From positions 620,001 to 684,000 of the forward strand of contig OZ025801.1 of NCBI GenBank assembly GCA_964019425.1: a DNA stretch of 64,000 nt, given 5' to 3'. Below the pieces are notes generated by a model, which saw only the letters and a list, made by a program, of their open reading frames with translations, was not told the origin of the DNA and did no database searches. Source of the DNA: Flectonema sp. DT1601. Taxonomy: Eukaryota > Euglenozoa > Diplonemea > Diplonemida > Diplonemidae. The position numbers and the translations under genes were made by a program. Shown in pieces: positions 32,394-42,439 of the stretch. How positions within the stretch are numbered: position 1 is the stretch's first letter; the number at the start of each line of letters is the position of its first letter.

Positions 32394-34337
32394 TTAATCA
32401 GATGCTGGAAATTCCTTCTTCAACCATTCAGCGTATATTTTGCAACATTCAGCAAAGGTGTTCTTTTCTGTGGTTGCGACTTCGACATCTCCGTGGACAA
32501 GTCGAATGACCATGTCCAGAATTCCCATAAAGTCATCATCGTCACGAAATTTAGGCCCCTCTTTGAGTCCCTTTTCGTACAGACCCTTTTGCCTTTCGAG
32601 TCTCACGTTAATGTCTTCTCCGATCGTCGATACCAATGCATCTGGTCCGAGAGGAGCACCAGTTAAGTTCTCAACGAGATCTAAAAATTGCTCAGAGTTA
32701 CCAGCCTTCCAATAAACGTTTGTCAAGTCAGCCCCAATCTTTTCGTTATCAGTTAGTGTTCCGTATTTCTTAAGAAAGTGTTGTCTGGTTTGAGCAACAG
32801 ACATATCAGCTAAAATATACCCCTGATAGTAGCACGAAGATTCATCAGACAGAATGTGAGGAACAGCCAACACAGGTCTGGAGGTAACGACTGTGAACCT
32901 TTCGTCAACTTCTTTTCCGATTCTAATAATGTTCTCAGGAGTTACTTCTGATTCCGGCAACTCATAGAGAGCTTTTTCATAGTAAGGAACAGCAAGCATC
33001 CCTCTCAATCCGAATACCTTGTAGCTGTGAGTTTGGTTAATGCTCTTCTCAATAAGTTCCCATGGCATTGGTTCTCCTTTTGCAGAAATCGCGTACTTTG
33101 CTATCCAGTCAGCATCACCAACTAAGGAGTCAAGAAACATTGACTGATTTTCAGCGTATGCTACAGAAGTTGGTGCTCTTTCCTGAGAATGAAATGGAGA
33201 AGGCTGTTCAACATTAGCAAAGTGAGCAGCATGACCTCCTTCGTGCATTAACGTTGCGATAGCTTCATGACCAGATCCAATTGATCCAGGTTTAGCTAAT
33301 GATGTGAAGTTAGTAACACAAGCAACAGATGATCCATCAGGTTTTACATATGGGCATACTGGCCAGTGACAGAATCCGTTGGAGTATTTGTTCTTACGAT
33401 CACACAAGTCGAGATTCATTACTGATTTGTTGTAACAAATATTCATTGCTGCGAATGACCTCGCCCAAGCAGAGACTGCAGTCTCAAATGGGAAGTACGG
33501 ATCCATTTGAGCTATGATGTCACCAGCTAATAAGAACCCTCTGTTCCAAGGTTTCATTGCTGCTTCTCCCTTTTCTTCGACTAACTTTTTCAGAGCCTTG
33601 TCGAGAGTTGGACGACTCTTTTCCTCCAAGTCGTCAAGAATTTCAAACAGACGTTTCTTATCCATCGCCTCAGATGTTTGAATTTTGTACTCGTAGAAAT
33701 CATCATAGCCGTTTGCCTTAGCCATTTTATTTCTTGCTTTTATGATTTCACAAAATGGTTCTGCGACGAACTCTGTGATGCTCTGAATACCTTCAAAACA
33801 TGCCTTTCTTGTTGCTTCATCGGTATGTGTTCTAATTTTTATACTAAGTTCGACAGAACTTGCTGACACGAATTCACCTGTCTTTGGATCGGTGTATCCC
33901 AACTTCATTTCACTTCTATTTTTTTCAAGAGTTCCCTCCATCGCAGTGATTTTCTTTCTTAGTTCAGCAGCTTCTGTTGTTTGTTGAAGGTAGCAGCGGA
34001 AAGTCTTGTCCATAACTTTTAAACATTTTTGTTGTCTTGGTGTCAAGCTCGGATTCTTTAGATGCTGTTTCACTATTTCGAAAACAGCACTGTCGCTAAT
34101 AAAATCATTGTACTCGTTCTTTGTTCTCGTTAGCTCCTCAACGTCGTTCCCTTTTAGTGCCATCTTTGTTGACCAAAAATTATCTTCAAATGACTTGTGT
34201 AGTTCAGCATATTTGCTGTTCATTGTGTTGACGAAATCCTCAACAGGCATCTCAGCGCTGAGTGTCGACATGTTACGGGCTTTGGTTATCCTTCTCAGCA
34301 AAATAGGACTTCGAAAACTAGACTGAAAACGAAGCAT
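32394..34337 (-). CDS. M3-family zinc metallopeptidase (oligopeptidase), mitochondrial-like, 647 aa
   Basis: A single exon. The zinc site HEGGH is at residues 365-369 (ATLMHEGGHAAHF), with the downstream Glu in SVAYAENQSM at about 396, as in M3 oligopeptidases. GYILADMSVAQTRQHFLKKY and the C-terminal helices fit the family, and the length (about 600-700 aa) is typical. M3 enzymes cut short peptides. The N-terminus MLRFQSSFRSPILLRRITKA is Arg-rich and lacks acidic residues, so mitochondrial import is likely. Two later Met residues (23 and 30) could give a cytosolic form. I cannot place it more closely within M3 (thimet, mitochondrial intermediate or OepF-like). Confidence 0.9.
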   Translation of the reverse strand: MLRFQSSFRSPILLRRITKARNMSTLSAEMPVEDFVNTMNSKYAELHKSFEDNFWSTKMALKGNDVEELTRTKNEYNDFISDSAVFEIVKQHLKNPSLTPRQQKCLKVMDKTFRCYLQQTTEAAELRKKITAMEGTLEKNRSEMKLGYTDPKTGEFVSASSVELSIKIRTHTDEATRKACFEGIQSITEFVAEPFCEIIKARNKMAKANGYDDFYEYKIQTSEAMDKKRLFEILDDLEEKSRPTLDKALKKLVEEKGEAAMKPWNRGFLLAGDIIAQMDPYFPFETAVSAWARSFAAMNICYNKSVMNLDLCDRKNKYSNGFCHWPVCPYVKPDGSSVACVTNFTSLAKPGSIGSGHEAIATLMHEGGHAAHFANVEQPSPFHSQERAPTSVAYAENQSMFLDSLVGDADWIAKYAISAKGEPMPWELIEKSINQTHSYKVFGLRGMLAVPYYEKALYELPESEVTPENIIRIGKEVDERFTVVTSRPVLAVPHILSDESSCYYQGYILADMSVAQTRQHFLKKYGTLTDNEKIGADLTNVYWKAGNSEQFLDLVENLTGAPLGPDALVSTIGEDINVRLERQKGLYEKGLKEGPKFRDDDDFMGILDMVIRLVHGDVEVATTEKNTFAECCKIYAEWLKKEFPASD

Positions 34338-34727
34338 TTATCCACTTCTTTTTTATATTATTATTATTTTTAGTTTTTATTTTTTTTTTTTTTTTTTTTT
34401 TTTGGTTATTATCCAAAAAAAAAGATCGAATAGTACCGAGTTTGTGTTGTGCCTGCGTTGTGGAGATGAAATTTAAAGGTGTTTTTTTAGTATTATTTTT
34501 TTTTTTTTCTTCTCACAGAAAAAAATCATAAAAAATAATTGTTTAACAAAGAACCAAACAACAAAACCGGGATAAGCAGAAAGGGGGAAAGGCGGAACAC
34601 TTTTTTTTGTGCAGGAACTGCCAAAAAAAACACACATTTTTTTTTTTTTTTTTTTTTTTTTCTGTGTAGACAACAAACCAAATCAAAATCAAATTCAGTA
34701 CAGCTACGTAAAAAAAAAAAAAGAAAT

Positions 34728-35312
34728 TTAAATCCGAGTTGCTTCAGTAATGCATGAAAGGAAATCATCAACAGCTCTTATGGATAGTTCTGGTTTTTCC
34801 TTATTTTCGGATGGGTCATTTTCCGATTGGTGCCTTGACCACACACAATCTCTCATACTGACCAGACCAATTAATCTATTTGAGTCATCCTTACAGGGCA
34901 TATGACGAAAGTTTAGTTCAAGCATCCTTGATAAGATTTCCTCTATCGAGTCGTGTTTGCTGCAAAACACTACTTCAGGAGACATTAAGTCGCTTACTGT
35001 CTTCGTTGATAGCAATACTCCGTATTTTCCATACGCCCTGCATATATCTCTCTCTGATAACATGCCTGTTACCCTTCTCTCTGAAGTTCCTTCCGCAACT
35101 GGCGATAGTACTGGTACTGCTCCAACATCCAGGTCACTTAGTAGTTTTGATGCATCTTCTACGGAGGTGGTCCCTTCTAAATAGGGAACACCATTTAAAA
35201 AAATCTTAGGATCATTTTCATCAATTTTTTTTGTTGGAAATCGACCTAAGAACCGACCTGGTACTCCCGTTGTACTACTCGACCATCTCCTAGCGATTCT
35301 CAAAAAGCTCAT
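34728..35312 (-). CDS. CBS-domain pair protein, mitochondrial-like, 194 aa
   Basis: The start is the Met at 35312 (MSFLRIARRWSSSTTG), an Arg/Ser-rich presequence-like N-terminus. It lies about 10 nt after a CATCTCCCAG acceptor. Two CBS motifs follow: about residues 45-98 (VEDASKLLSDLDVGAVPVLS..VTGMLSERDICRAY) and about 105-165 (VSDLMSPEVVFCSKHDSIEE..RHMPCKDDSNRLIGLVSMRD). The 'G..SERD' and 'G..SMRD' endings are typical adenosine-ligand contact sites. Small CBS-only proteins of plant and protist mitochondria (CBSX3-like) have the same size and layout. They sense adenine nucleotides and modulate redox partners; the partner here is unknown. Confidence 0.85.
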   Translation of the reverse strand: MSFLRIARRWSSSTTGVPGRFLGRFPTKKIDENDPKIFLNGVPYLEGTTSVEDASKLLSDLDVGAVPVLSPVAEGTSERRVTGMLSERDICRAYGKYGVLLSTKTVSDLMSPEVVFCSKHDSIEEILSRMLELNFRHMPCKDDSNRLIGLVSMRDCVWSRHQSENDPSENKEKPELSIRAVDDFLSCITEATRI

Positions 35313-36089
35313 GTTCGATTCCTGGGAGATGATTTTTTTTTTTTTTTTTTTTTTTTCGATTGCATGATAAAACAAACCAAATAAACATGAAGACAGTCTG
35401 CAATACATTTATTCAACTCCTGTAGAGAAAAGGAAGGACCTTGTTGACTTTTTTTTTTCGATACTTAACAAAAGAAAAGGCTAATAAGGTTTTTATTACT
35501 TGTTCTATTATTATTAGTGCTTTTATTTTTCATTTTTCATTTTTTTTTTTTTTTTTGTTTCCCCTTGTAAAATTGCTCCGAATATTGAGAGAGCTTTTGG
35601 CAAAGATAGAAGGGGAAAAAAAAAAAAAAAAAAAAAGGGGGAAAAAAAAAAGATAAAATGATAATCACAAGGTCAAGTAGTACAAGTTAAGGAAGAAAAA
35701 ATGATAACGAGATATCAATTTTTTTTCACAACCATAAGTTTTGTCCTACCCATTGAGTTGGAAGTTCAATACTACGAAGTGGGTTGACAGAAAGGAGGAG
35801 AAGAACAAGAATCTCCTCATGCACCCACATGCAGGAAGCAGGTAGGGAGATTAAAATATCAAAAAAAGAAAGAAAACATTACTACTCACACTTGTCAATG
35901 TCATTTCATCTCTTCGAGGGAGGAATCCTACAAAGGGGTTTAGCTAACATAACTGACACTTCCTAATAACGTACAGCCCATCCTATTATAGGAGAGTTGA
36001 TCATTAAAAATAAATCGTAAAGACACTCATCGTATAGAATATCAGTTTTTTTTGTTATTATGAGATAAAGTACACTAAATCAACATAAG
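35313..36089. other. intergenic DNA
   Basis: A/T runs lie at 35332-35356, 35540 and 35616. No gene is supported. The TCGTAAAGACACTCATCGTATAGA segment at about 36015 recurs at about 38040 on the other side of the foldback element, so the element may have landed between, or been duplicated with, flanking repeats. Confidence 0.5.
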
Positions 36090-36282
36090 TATATGAGGCG
36101 GTTTTTAAACCCCCCCCCCAAAATGGGCCAGGCTATCCTGTGGGCACCTAACACCCAATCCGAGCCCACCACCCCACGAAAATACTATCCAAAAAACTCA
36201 AATCCGGTACTGGGGCACCCTTTTACTCCCCACCAGTTTAAAAATTTCACTTTTTTTAACTGTATTTGGTACTTTTGCCTTA
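36090..36282 (+). repeat. left terminal inverted repeat of the rRNA-bearing element
   Basis: It matches the reverse complement of 37478-37667 with few differences, including the C-run, GTGGGCACCTAACAC, CCGGTACTGGGGCACCCTTT and AACTGTATTTGGTACTTTTG. Confidence 0.85.
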
Positions 36283-36699
36283 TAAGCTGTGCATTTCTGT
36301 AGTAAAAGCTATTTTTGTAAATTTCCGTTCTTTGAAAGCACCGGGAATTATGTAACGGGGATGGGAAGAATTCAAAACTTTTTTTATGTGAATTTCAGTT
36401 TTTTCCCATATCATCTTCACCACTAACACAATTTTATGACCATCACTGTTATAATTATTGTTGTGTGACTTACTCATGGGTAGTTTGCTACTAATTTTGG
36501 GAAAGCTCCCTTTGCGTTACTTTGAGCTGTTCAAGACTAAGATGTGAGCGCCAATGCAGAAGTGACATTCCTAAAGTTGGTCGCCCTCAGACTTGCCATG
36601 CCGACTGGGGAAGAAGTTAACCGAACTGATTAGATTCTTCTGCAGAATGGAACTGATGAGCGACAAACGGGCTTCGGCTCGTGACCCCTCGTTTGGAGG

Positions 36700-37016
36700 C
36701 ACCAGTCAGGTGGGGAGTTTGGCTGGGGCGGCACATCTGTTACACATTAACGCAGGTGTCCTAAGGCAAGCTCAGTGAGAACAGAAATCTCACGTAGAGC
36801 ATAAGGGTAAACAGCTTGCTCGATACGCGATCTTCAGTACCGATCCACGGTGTGAAAGCATGGCCTAACAATCCTTTGGTCTCGCTTCATGTTCAAGGGA
36901 TGAAGCCGGGTTTGACAGAAAAATTACCACAGGAATAACTGGCTTGTAACAGCCAAACGTTCAGCCACAGCGACGTTGCTTTTTGATCCTTCGTTGTTGG
37001 CTCTTCCTACTGGAAG
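36700..37016 (+). rRNA. partial nuclear LSU (28S) rRNA, domain V, inside a TIR element
   Basis: Conserved 28S blocks occur in the right order. They are TCAGGTGGGGAGTTTGGCTG with GGGCGGCACATCTGTTA (36705 on), CAGGTGTCCTAAGG, GAGAACAGAAATCTC, GTGAAAGCATGGCCTA with ATCCTTTGG, AAATTACCACAGGAATAACT with GGCTTGTAACAGCCAAACG, and GCGACGTTGCTTTTTGATCC with TTCG.TGT.GGCTCTTCCTA. Sequence 5' of this (36540-36700) is unlike 28S or very diverged, and homology stops abruptly after CTCTTCCTA. It is a partial copy, not a full gene. Expression is unknown. Confidence 0.85.
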
Positions 37017-37024
37017 CCGTCAGG

Positions 37025-37054
37025 AAAAGGTAAAATTCTTGAATTTTACCTTTT
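37025..37054. other. perfect 14-bp central hairpin
   Basis: AAAAGGTAAAATTC pairs with GAATTTTACCTTTT across a 2-nt loop, at the centre of the 1.58-kb inverted-end element. Confidence 0.8.
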
Positions 37055-37477
37055 ATGTCAGGTGTTGCAACTGCGGAACGGCCACCAACATCTACCTTAG
37101 AGAGTTCTTCCACAAATCCTTTCCAACTGTTATCCCTGCACTTGCTAATTCTGTTTCCCTAACCACGAGAACAGGGCACCTGTAGCAGTGACCTCTTATC
37201 AAGCAAGCTAAGATTATCAAAGAAACCTGATAATCCTGAAGGTATACTCGTTGTGAGTAACATTGGCCGAACACTGACCCATTGCTTCAAGGAGGGGTGA
37301 CTTACAATCACCACCTGATATCACTTCCAACAGTTCCTTCATGGAACTTATTATCCTCTTCGTTTCACTACTTGCCCTGCTCCTGCTACAAATCTGATAT
37401 GTACCTAAGCTCCGGAATCCTTCAGCACTACTGACAAGCTCAATTTGGGTGTTTTCAGGGTTCCTAATAGAGTTACA

Positions 37478-37667
37478 AGGCAAAAGTACCAAATACAGTT
37501 AAAAAAAGTGAAATTTTCAAACTGGTGGGCAGTAAAAGGGTGCCCCAGTACCGGATTTGAGTTTTTTGGATAGTATTTTGCTGGAGTGGTGGGCTCGGAT
37601 TGAGTGTTAGGTGCCCACAGGATAGCCTGGCCCATTTTGGGGGGGGGGTTTAAAAAGACCCTCATAT
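37478..37667 (-). repeat. right terminal inverted repeat of the rRNA-bearing element
   Basis: The reverse complement of the left end at 36090-36282, with scattered substitutions. Confidence 0.85.
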
Positions 37668-37724
37668 AAAAAATAATAATAAAAGAAAACACAATCATTT
37701 TGCTGATTCACAAAACAATTGTGG

Positions 37725-37975
37725 ATATTGCGTTTCGGTAAACAACAGACGAGTTGGTTAGTAGATAATCTTCTGAAAGAAGAAATCTGGCATTAAAAAA
37801 AAAGTGAGGAGAAATACACAACACACACACTGTTAAGGAGAATACAATCAGGAAGGACAAACCAATGTTAGTTATATAATCCAACGTTACTGTATATTAT
37901 GAGTGCTCTAGGGAGGGTAACTCACAGTAACAGAGAACCCAATCCGTAGCCATATCCGAAGATTTCGCATGATGT
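37725..37975 (+). repeat. isolated monomer of the 279-bp satellite family plus its flank module
   Basis: It carries GGTAAACAACAGACGAGTTG, AATCTTCTGAAAGAAGAAAT, GAGAATACAATCAGGAAGGA and the flank module ACTCACAGTAACAGAG.ACCC..CCGAAGATTTCGCATG. These are nearly identical to 45.7-45.95 kb. Confidence 0.85.
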
Positions 37976-38470
37976 TGGTATCGTAGTTTTCAGACTGGAC
38001 TTATCATAAAATATATTAAACAATCAACCCAACCAATAAATCGTAAAGACACTCATCAAGATAGAATATGAGTTTTAATAATAATAAAAAAAGAAAAGAC
38101 GAAGAGATTCAGGGTATATCTTTGCTCATGATCTTAGTGATAGAACAAAAGAGATCAGACTTGTTACCAAGTACCCTGTTAGGTAGACACCCCAAAGAGA
38201 ACAGAATAATTATTTCTCTCAGGGCTTCCTCCTTCATGTAATTCCCGAAAAGGATTACTTTATTAATTTCAGCACTAGTCGGGCACACCAAATCAAAAGA
38301 TCTGCAACCACAATGTGCTTTCCACTGTTGATGATTACCTGCTGAAGTTACAGGAAAAAAAAATAATATTTTTTTTTTTTTTTTAAAATTATAAAGGCCT
38401 CACATGAAGACAAAAATCGGAGAGAGAACTATTTCGAAGTAACAAAACGAAAAAAAGAAAGAAAACAGAA
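37976..38470. other. intergenic DNA, no gene supported
   Basis: A 60-codon frame at 38109-38291 (minus) has no supporting feature. A T-run lies at 38368. Otherwise I see nothing. Confidence 0.5.
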
Positions 38471-38473
38471 AAT

Positions 38474-38905
38474 ATTGGTTTTAACACAAACGTACAACAG
38501 TAAATCGGAATATAACACTTGTTGATGTATTTTTGTTGTACGCGAAAACCGTGAACTGACTTAAACTGAAAAAAAGAGAGTTTGTGCCTTCCCCAACATT
38601 ATTTTTAACTCTTACGACGTTATGATATTTCATTACAGAAGGGAAAAAGTTAAACAAACAGGGAACACAACTGCACGGGTTCCCAACCGTGTGCACAAGG
38701 ACAACATATAGGAGGATAAAAAAGAGGAAGGACAAGCAATAATAACAAAAAGAATCGGTTTTTTCGTAGACCGAAACACTCGTTGATGTTTTGTTATGTC
38801 ACGAAACCCGTGAACGTAAGCTGAGATAAAAGATAAAGGAGGTTTACGTGTGCTGCCAAACATTCTTTCTTGTTCTTACAATACTTGTTAAATGAAAAAA
38901 AGGGG
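38474..38905 (+). repeat. two tandem family A repeats
   Basis: Copy 1 (about 38474-38640) has ATAACACTTGTTGATGT, CGAAAACCGTGAACTGACTT and a diverged tail. Copy 2 (about 38755-38905) has ACTCGTTGATGTTTTG, AAGGAGGTTTACGTGTGCTG and CTTACAATACTTGTTAAATG plus an A-run. Both are on the + strand. Confidence 0.7.
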
Positions 38906-39503
38906 AGGGGAAAAAGGGTGGGTAAAAAAAAAATATTATTTGAAAAGCAAAAAAACAATAATTGCCGGATGATGTTTTTTTTTTTTTTTTTTTTTTTTGT
39001 GAAAGAAAGCAAACAAACAATTTTTCACCACACGTAGGTCAGAAAAACAAAAAAGAATTTTTAAAAAAAATCGGTTAATCGCTGATTGCAAATGACCGAC
39101 AGTTCAGAAAGATGACTACACTCTGGCCAAGAAACATAAGAAAACCACATTCAATCAAGAGAAGAAACCTCCCAATATATTCAGGAAGGAAAAGTTATAA
39201 TCGGAAGTCTTCAGAATTCCCATTAGTGAAGGTCAAGGGTAAAGAGAGTACGAAACCCATTCAGATTAGCTACGTCGGTACAAAAAAAATAGAAAAACCA
39301 CCCTTTTCATAATAACACGGTTAACCACAATGAGAAAACTAAAAGGGTGAACACACCCCACAGAGGATATTATTTGCCCCTCTCGACATTGTTTCCGTGT
39401 GGGTGTGTTCTCCCTCTTAGTTTGTGTTATTTATGCAGTTGGAAGAGGGACTTAGAGAAATTCTTATCAAAAACCTCCAATGAAAATATTCAATAATAAA
39501 AAA
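38906..39503. other. intergenic DNA; weak small frame
   Basis: A 66-aa basic frame at 39112-39312 (+) starts MTTLWPRNIRKPHSIKRRNL. It would be the only + strand gene in the first 53 kb and has no other support, so I leave it uncalled. The rest shows no feature. Confidence 0.4.
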
Positions 39504-40697
39504 CTAATCACCTCCGGCATCTCCACCAGCGTCAGCTCCAAGAGCGTCGTCCTGTACATTTTTAGAACGAAGATAAATGAAGCCAGAAGCCATAAGTAAA
39601 ACAATTATAAAATAAGTAGCCTTACCGGTAACATCCGTGGCGAAGGTGTCCGGTAGAACCAAGTTGAATACGCCGAGCCAGACATCTCCCCAAGACCATC
39701 CAACAACGATACCAGCAGTTAAAACAAGAAGTCGAAGAGCGTTTTGAAAGAAAGTGGTGTCTTCTTTTGAGGCTCGTTCCCTAACTAAAAAAGTAGAGAT
39801 CGACATAGCTACTGTTATCGTGAAGGCGAATGCCATGAGAAGGGCGACTTCTTTGAAATCATCAGCAACTCCAACTACTGGAGCCCAACTTTCTTTAAAC
39901 AAAATTTGATGAAAAAACCTTTGCCAAGAATATCCCACCGAGACACCAAAAACAGCCACCGCTAAAGGACTGACGTAATTAATCAACTTACACAACAAAC
40001 ACGCGGCAAGAGTGATGGCACAAGCCCAAATAACAGCAGCAGCCAATTCACCAAGTTTATCTCCACTGTATTCAGTAAATGCTATTTTACTGGTATCGGC
40101 CCAAGCCCATGCCACAGACATTGCAGTGATTTTTATAAGTAAATTGTGAACAGTTTTTAATTTTTTTGATGATGTTTGTTTCAGTTCTTCACCCTCAGTT
40201 TCTCCAACAGAAGGGATGAGTAAAGCTACTCCAGTTGAAGCAATAGCGTATACAATATGAAGACCTATCTCGTCAGGGGCAATTTCGAATTTCGCTGCGG
40301 AATTCCAAGACCTTCCTAACATGACTCCCGCTGCGTGACTGCATAGCGTCATCAACATACCAGAGAAGTTATCAATAGGAGTTGGTAGAAGTATAATAAA
40401 TAATAACGTCGCTAGAGTAGTCATTCCAGCTAAAAGAAATGGACTGGTGTGAAAATTTCCATTGTCGTTAAAATATTTTTTCATCGTTATCAAGATAACA
40501 TCACCAGCTGACCAGCCAACCATCATACCCCAGGATCCTATAAATAACGCGATGTTTTCGTTTGTGAATTTTTTTATTTTTTGTTTTTTATTCGACAACG
40601 GTGTTTTCTCAGTTGGTTCTTCTGCGCTTGGGAGCTCATCAACAGAAGCAACTTCCCGTAATGGATTCTTGTTCGGTTCATCTTCGACTGATTTCAT
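39504..40697 (-). CDS. multi-pass membrane protein of five related units, 397 aa
   Basis: A single exon with about ten hydrophobic helices. A short motif recurs five times at residues about 57 (GMMVGWSAGDV), 124 (GVMLGRSWNSA), 192 (AMSVAWAWADT), 251 (GVSVGYSWQRF) and 329 (GIVVGWSWGDV), spaced about 60-78 residues. Each unit seems to be a two-helix module with a [GA]xxVGWSW-type first helix, so the protein probably arose by repeated duplication. The first 45 residues are hydrophilic and face one side. The tail ends GADAGGDAGGD. A strong acceptor (T12 then GTTTAG) lies 27 nt before the ATG. I do not recognise the family. Channel, transporter or structural membrane roles are all possible. Confidence 0.7.
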   Translation of the reverse strand: MKSVEDEPNKNPLREVASVDELPSAEEPTEKTPLSNKKQKIKKFTNENIALFIGSWGMMVGWSAGDVILITMKKYFNDNGNFHTSPFLLAGMTTLATLLFIILLPTPIDNFSGMLMTLCSHAAGVMLGRSWNSAAKFEIAPDEIGLHIVYAIASTGVALLIPSVGETEGEELKQTSSKKLKTVHNLLIKITAMSVAWAWADTSKIAFTEYSGDKLGELAAAVIWACAITLAACLLCKLINYVSPLAVAVFGVSVGYSWQRFFHQILFKESWAPVVGVADDFKEVALLMAFAFTITVAMSISTFLVRERASKEDTTFFQNALRLLVLTAGIVVGWSWGDVWLGVFNLVLPDTFATDVTGKATYFIIVLLMASGFIYLRSKNVQDDALGADAGGDAGGD

Positions 40698-40749
40698 TTT
40701 TTTTTGGGAGAGAGCAACTAAACAAAAAAAAAAATTAAGTATTTTATAA

Positions 40750-41330
40750 TTAAAAAAAAGAACTCAGGAAATTAAAAAAAAAGCAAAACAAGAGAGTGAC
40801 ATGAATCACCCTTAAAAGGTCTCATCAGTGAGAAGAGGTCACGAAGAGTGTAGTTAGTAAGTACCTGGAGCAGTACAGAAGGAATTAAGTATAAAAAATA
40901 ACTTGAAAAAAAAAAGTTGGAAACAAAAAACGTTAAAAAGGGAGATGCTTACCAACGGTAACAAGAATCAGAGACCCAACACTCATCCAACAAAATGAAA
41001 CCCTTAAAAGGTTATGTCAGTAAGAAGAGTTTGTTCCCCGGACCCTTCAGAGATTTCAGCATGGCCTTTGTTTTTCTTAAAGAGTTATGAGAAAACGTTC
41101 ACGATACGAAAAAACAATAACAAACTCAAAAATTTCCTCAAAAGTAACTCACGTTATTTGCGATGGTGTGGAAGAGAATAATAATTAAAAAAAAAGAAAA
41201 TCAGAAGATTATTTACCCACAAAACAATGGGGGAAAAAAGAAACCCCAAATGCAAACTGAAAAAGCTAAAAGATGTTTACATGTGTATCGTCAAACATTC
41301 ATTCATTAGTTCCTACAATACAATATTTAG
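40750..41330. other. intergenic DNA with a short direct repeat and a family A tail
   Basis: ACCCTTAAAAGG..TCA.CAGTGAGAAGAG-like segments occur near 40810 and 40990. A diverged family A tail (GCTAAAAGATGTTTACATGT ... CTACAATACAATATTTA) lies at about 41255-41335, just beyond the stop of the secreted-protein gene. Confidence 0.5.
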
Positions 41331-41331
41331 A

Positions 41332-41955
41332 TCAAAGAATATCATTACATTTTGAAGTACAGTCTGAAGGAACCTCAAATAGTTTTGGATCTTGAGGACC
41401 AGTCTTGTACTGAGTGGTGCTATACGACCAGATATTAATTCCAACTTTAAGAGACGGGTATCCCTCATAGAATTCACACGGCTCCTGAGCAGCATCTGCT
41501 GTGGCGTAGTAGTAGTTGACTTCAGTCCCTTTTACGACCCAGCCATCACAAAGACGTCCTCTGATAGTTTTTTGTCCAACGTATGTTGAGTTACGAAGCC
41601 AATCTCTTCTGACTATCCCACAACCATGTTCAGCATTACAATATCTGCAGCATGATGACTCTTCAGGGAATATGATGTACCTCCATCCATCTTTGTTAAC
41701 AATCATAGTGCAAGGCTGATCACTGAGTTCTTTTCCTCTTACAGACCTGCATAGCTCATCAGCCTGTCCCCTTCCGTGATCAGTTCTTGATACGCCATTT
41801 ACTGCATCATAATAATACCAAAACGTACTATTATACGTGTGAATATCACGGATTTTTATTGTTTGGTTTACAGGTACCGAAAACTGTGCATCCCATACTG
41901 GAGTTGGTGGAACCGCCACCGCAGAGAGCAAAGCCGCAATGATAACAGAAGTCAT
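41332..41955 (-). CDS. secreted Cys-rich protein, 207 aa, ependymin-like pattern
   Basis: The N-terminus MTSVIIAALLSAVAVPPTP is a short signal peptide. The mature part has ten cysteines, including the cluster SCCRYCNAEHGC at residues 101-112, and two N-glycosylation sequons (NST). The ending PQDPKLFEVPSDCTSKC, with the 'LF.VP..C' wording, and the order Cys-rich block, Trp-rich strand (LCDGWVVKG) and late strand (INIWSYSTTQY) recall ependymin-related and similar small secreted proteins of protists. The resemblance is only a pattern. A TTCTTTTCTCCAG acceptor lies about 28 nt before the ATG. Its role is likely extracellular or in the endomembrane lumen. Confidence 0.65.
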   Translation of the reverse strand: MTSVIIAALLSAVAVPPTPVWDAQFSVPVNQTIKIRDIHTYNSTFWYYYDAVNGVSRTDHGRGQADELCRSVRGKELSDQPCTMIVNKDGWRYIIFPEESSCCRYCNAEHGCGIVRRDWLRNSTYVGQKTIRGRLCDGWVVKGTEVNYYYATADAAQEPCEFYEGYPSLKVGINIWSYSTTQYKTGPQDPKLFEVPSDCTSKCNDIL

Positions 41956-42439
41956 AGTGTGTGGGAAAGTATTACTCTTCTGGAGAAAAGAACAAAACTA
42001 AATACGGAATTATAAAAAACTTTTGAGCCTTCACAAGGGAGACAGGATTCAGAACAGTGTTCCTTTTCATCCGAGAGATTTCTTTTTTTTTTTTTCCATT
42101 CTTTTCTTCGGATGTGTAGTGACAAAAAAAAAGGATCGAAAAAGCCTGAATACCTGCTAGAAAGGGAGAAAAAAAAAGAAAGAGAAAGGAAGGGAAGGAA
42201 AGGGGAAAAAAAACGTTCCATACTGGAATCAGAAATATTATGCAGGAAAAAGCAACCGTGATAAACATTCTGACTACAACATGAACCAAAGAGGATAGGG
42301 AAGTGTTTAAGAAGGGGAAGTACTCAAATGTCCTCACGTCGTTACAGAAACCTCAGCAGCCATAGATCTGCCTTCGAAGAATTAGCCGACTATTTTATGT
42401 TTTGAAACCCTTCAGTAGGGGCGCTCGTCGCTTAGGTCT

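Larger units (their letters stand above)
36090..37667. mobile_element. foldback/TIR element carrying LSU rRNA sequence, 1.58 kb
   Basis: The two ends are inverted copies about 190 bp long and roughly 95% alike (36090-36282 and 37478-37667). Each starts TATATGAGG..TTTTTAAACC, followed by a C-run and AAAATGGGCCAGGCTATCCT. A TA dinucleotide borders each end. The left half contains 28S domain V sequence on the + strand. The centre is a perfect 14-bp hairpin (37025-37054, AAAAGGTAAAATTC). The right half, read on the minus strand, has a weaker rRNA-like block (GCAGGGATAACAGTTGG) at about the same distance from the centre. No transposase is seen, so it would be non-autonomous. The superfamily is unknown; TA borders would suit Tc1/mariner-like elements. 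Confidence 0.75.

Noticed and set aside
37217-37492. 91-codon frame on the minus strand
   Set aside because: It lies in the rRNA-like and TIR part of the foldback element; no protein character.
39112-39312. 66-aa basic protein on the + strand
   Set aside because: No acceptor, no homology, and the only + strand candidate among 20 minus genes; too weak to call.
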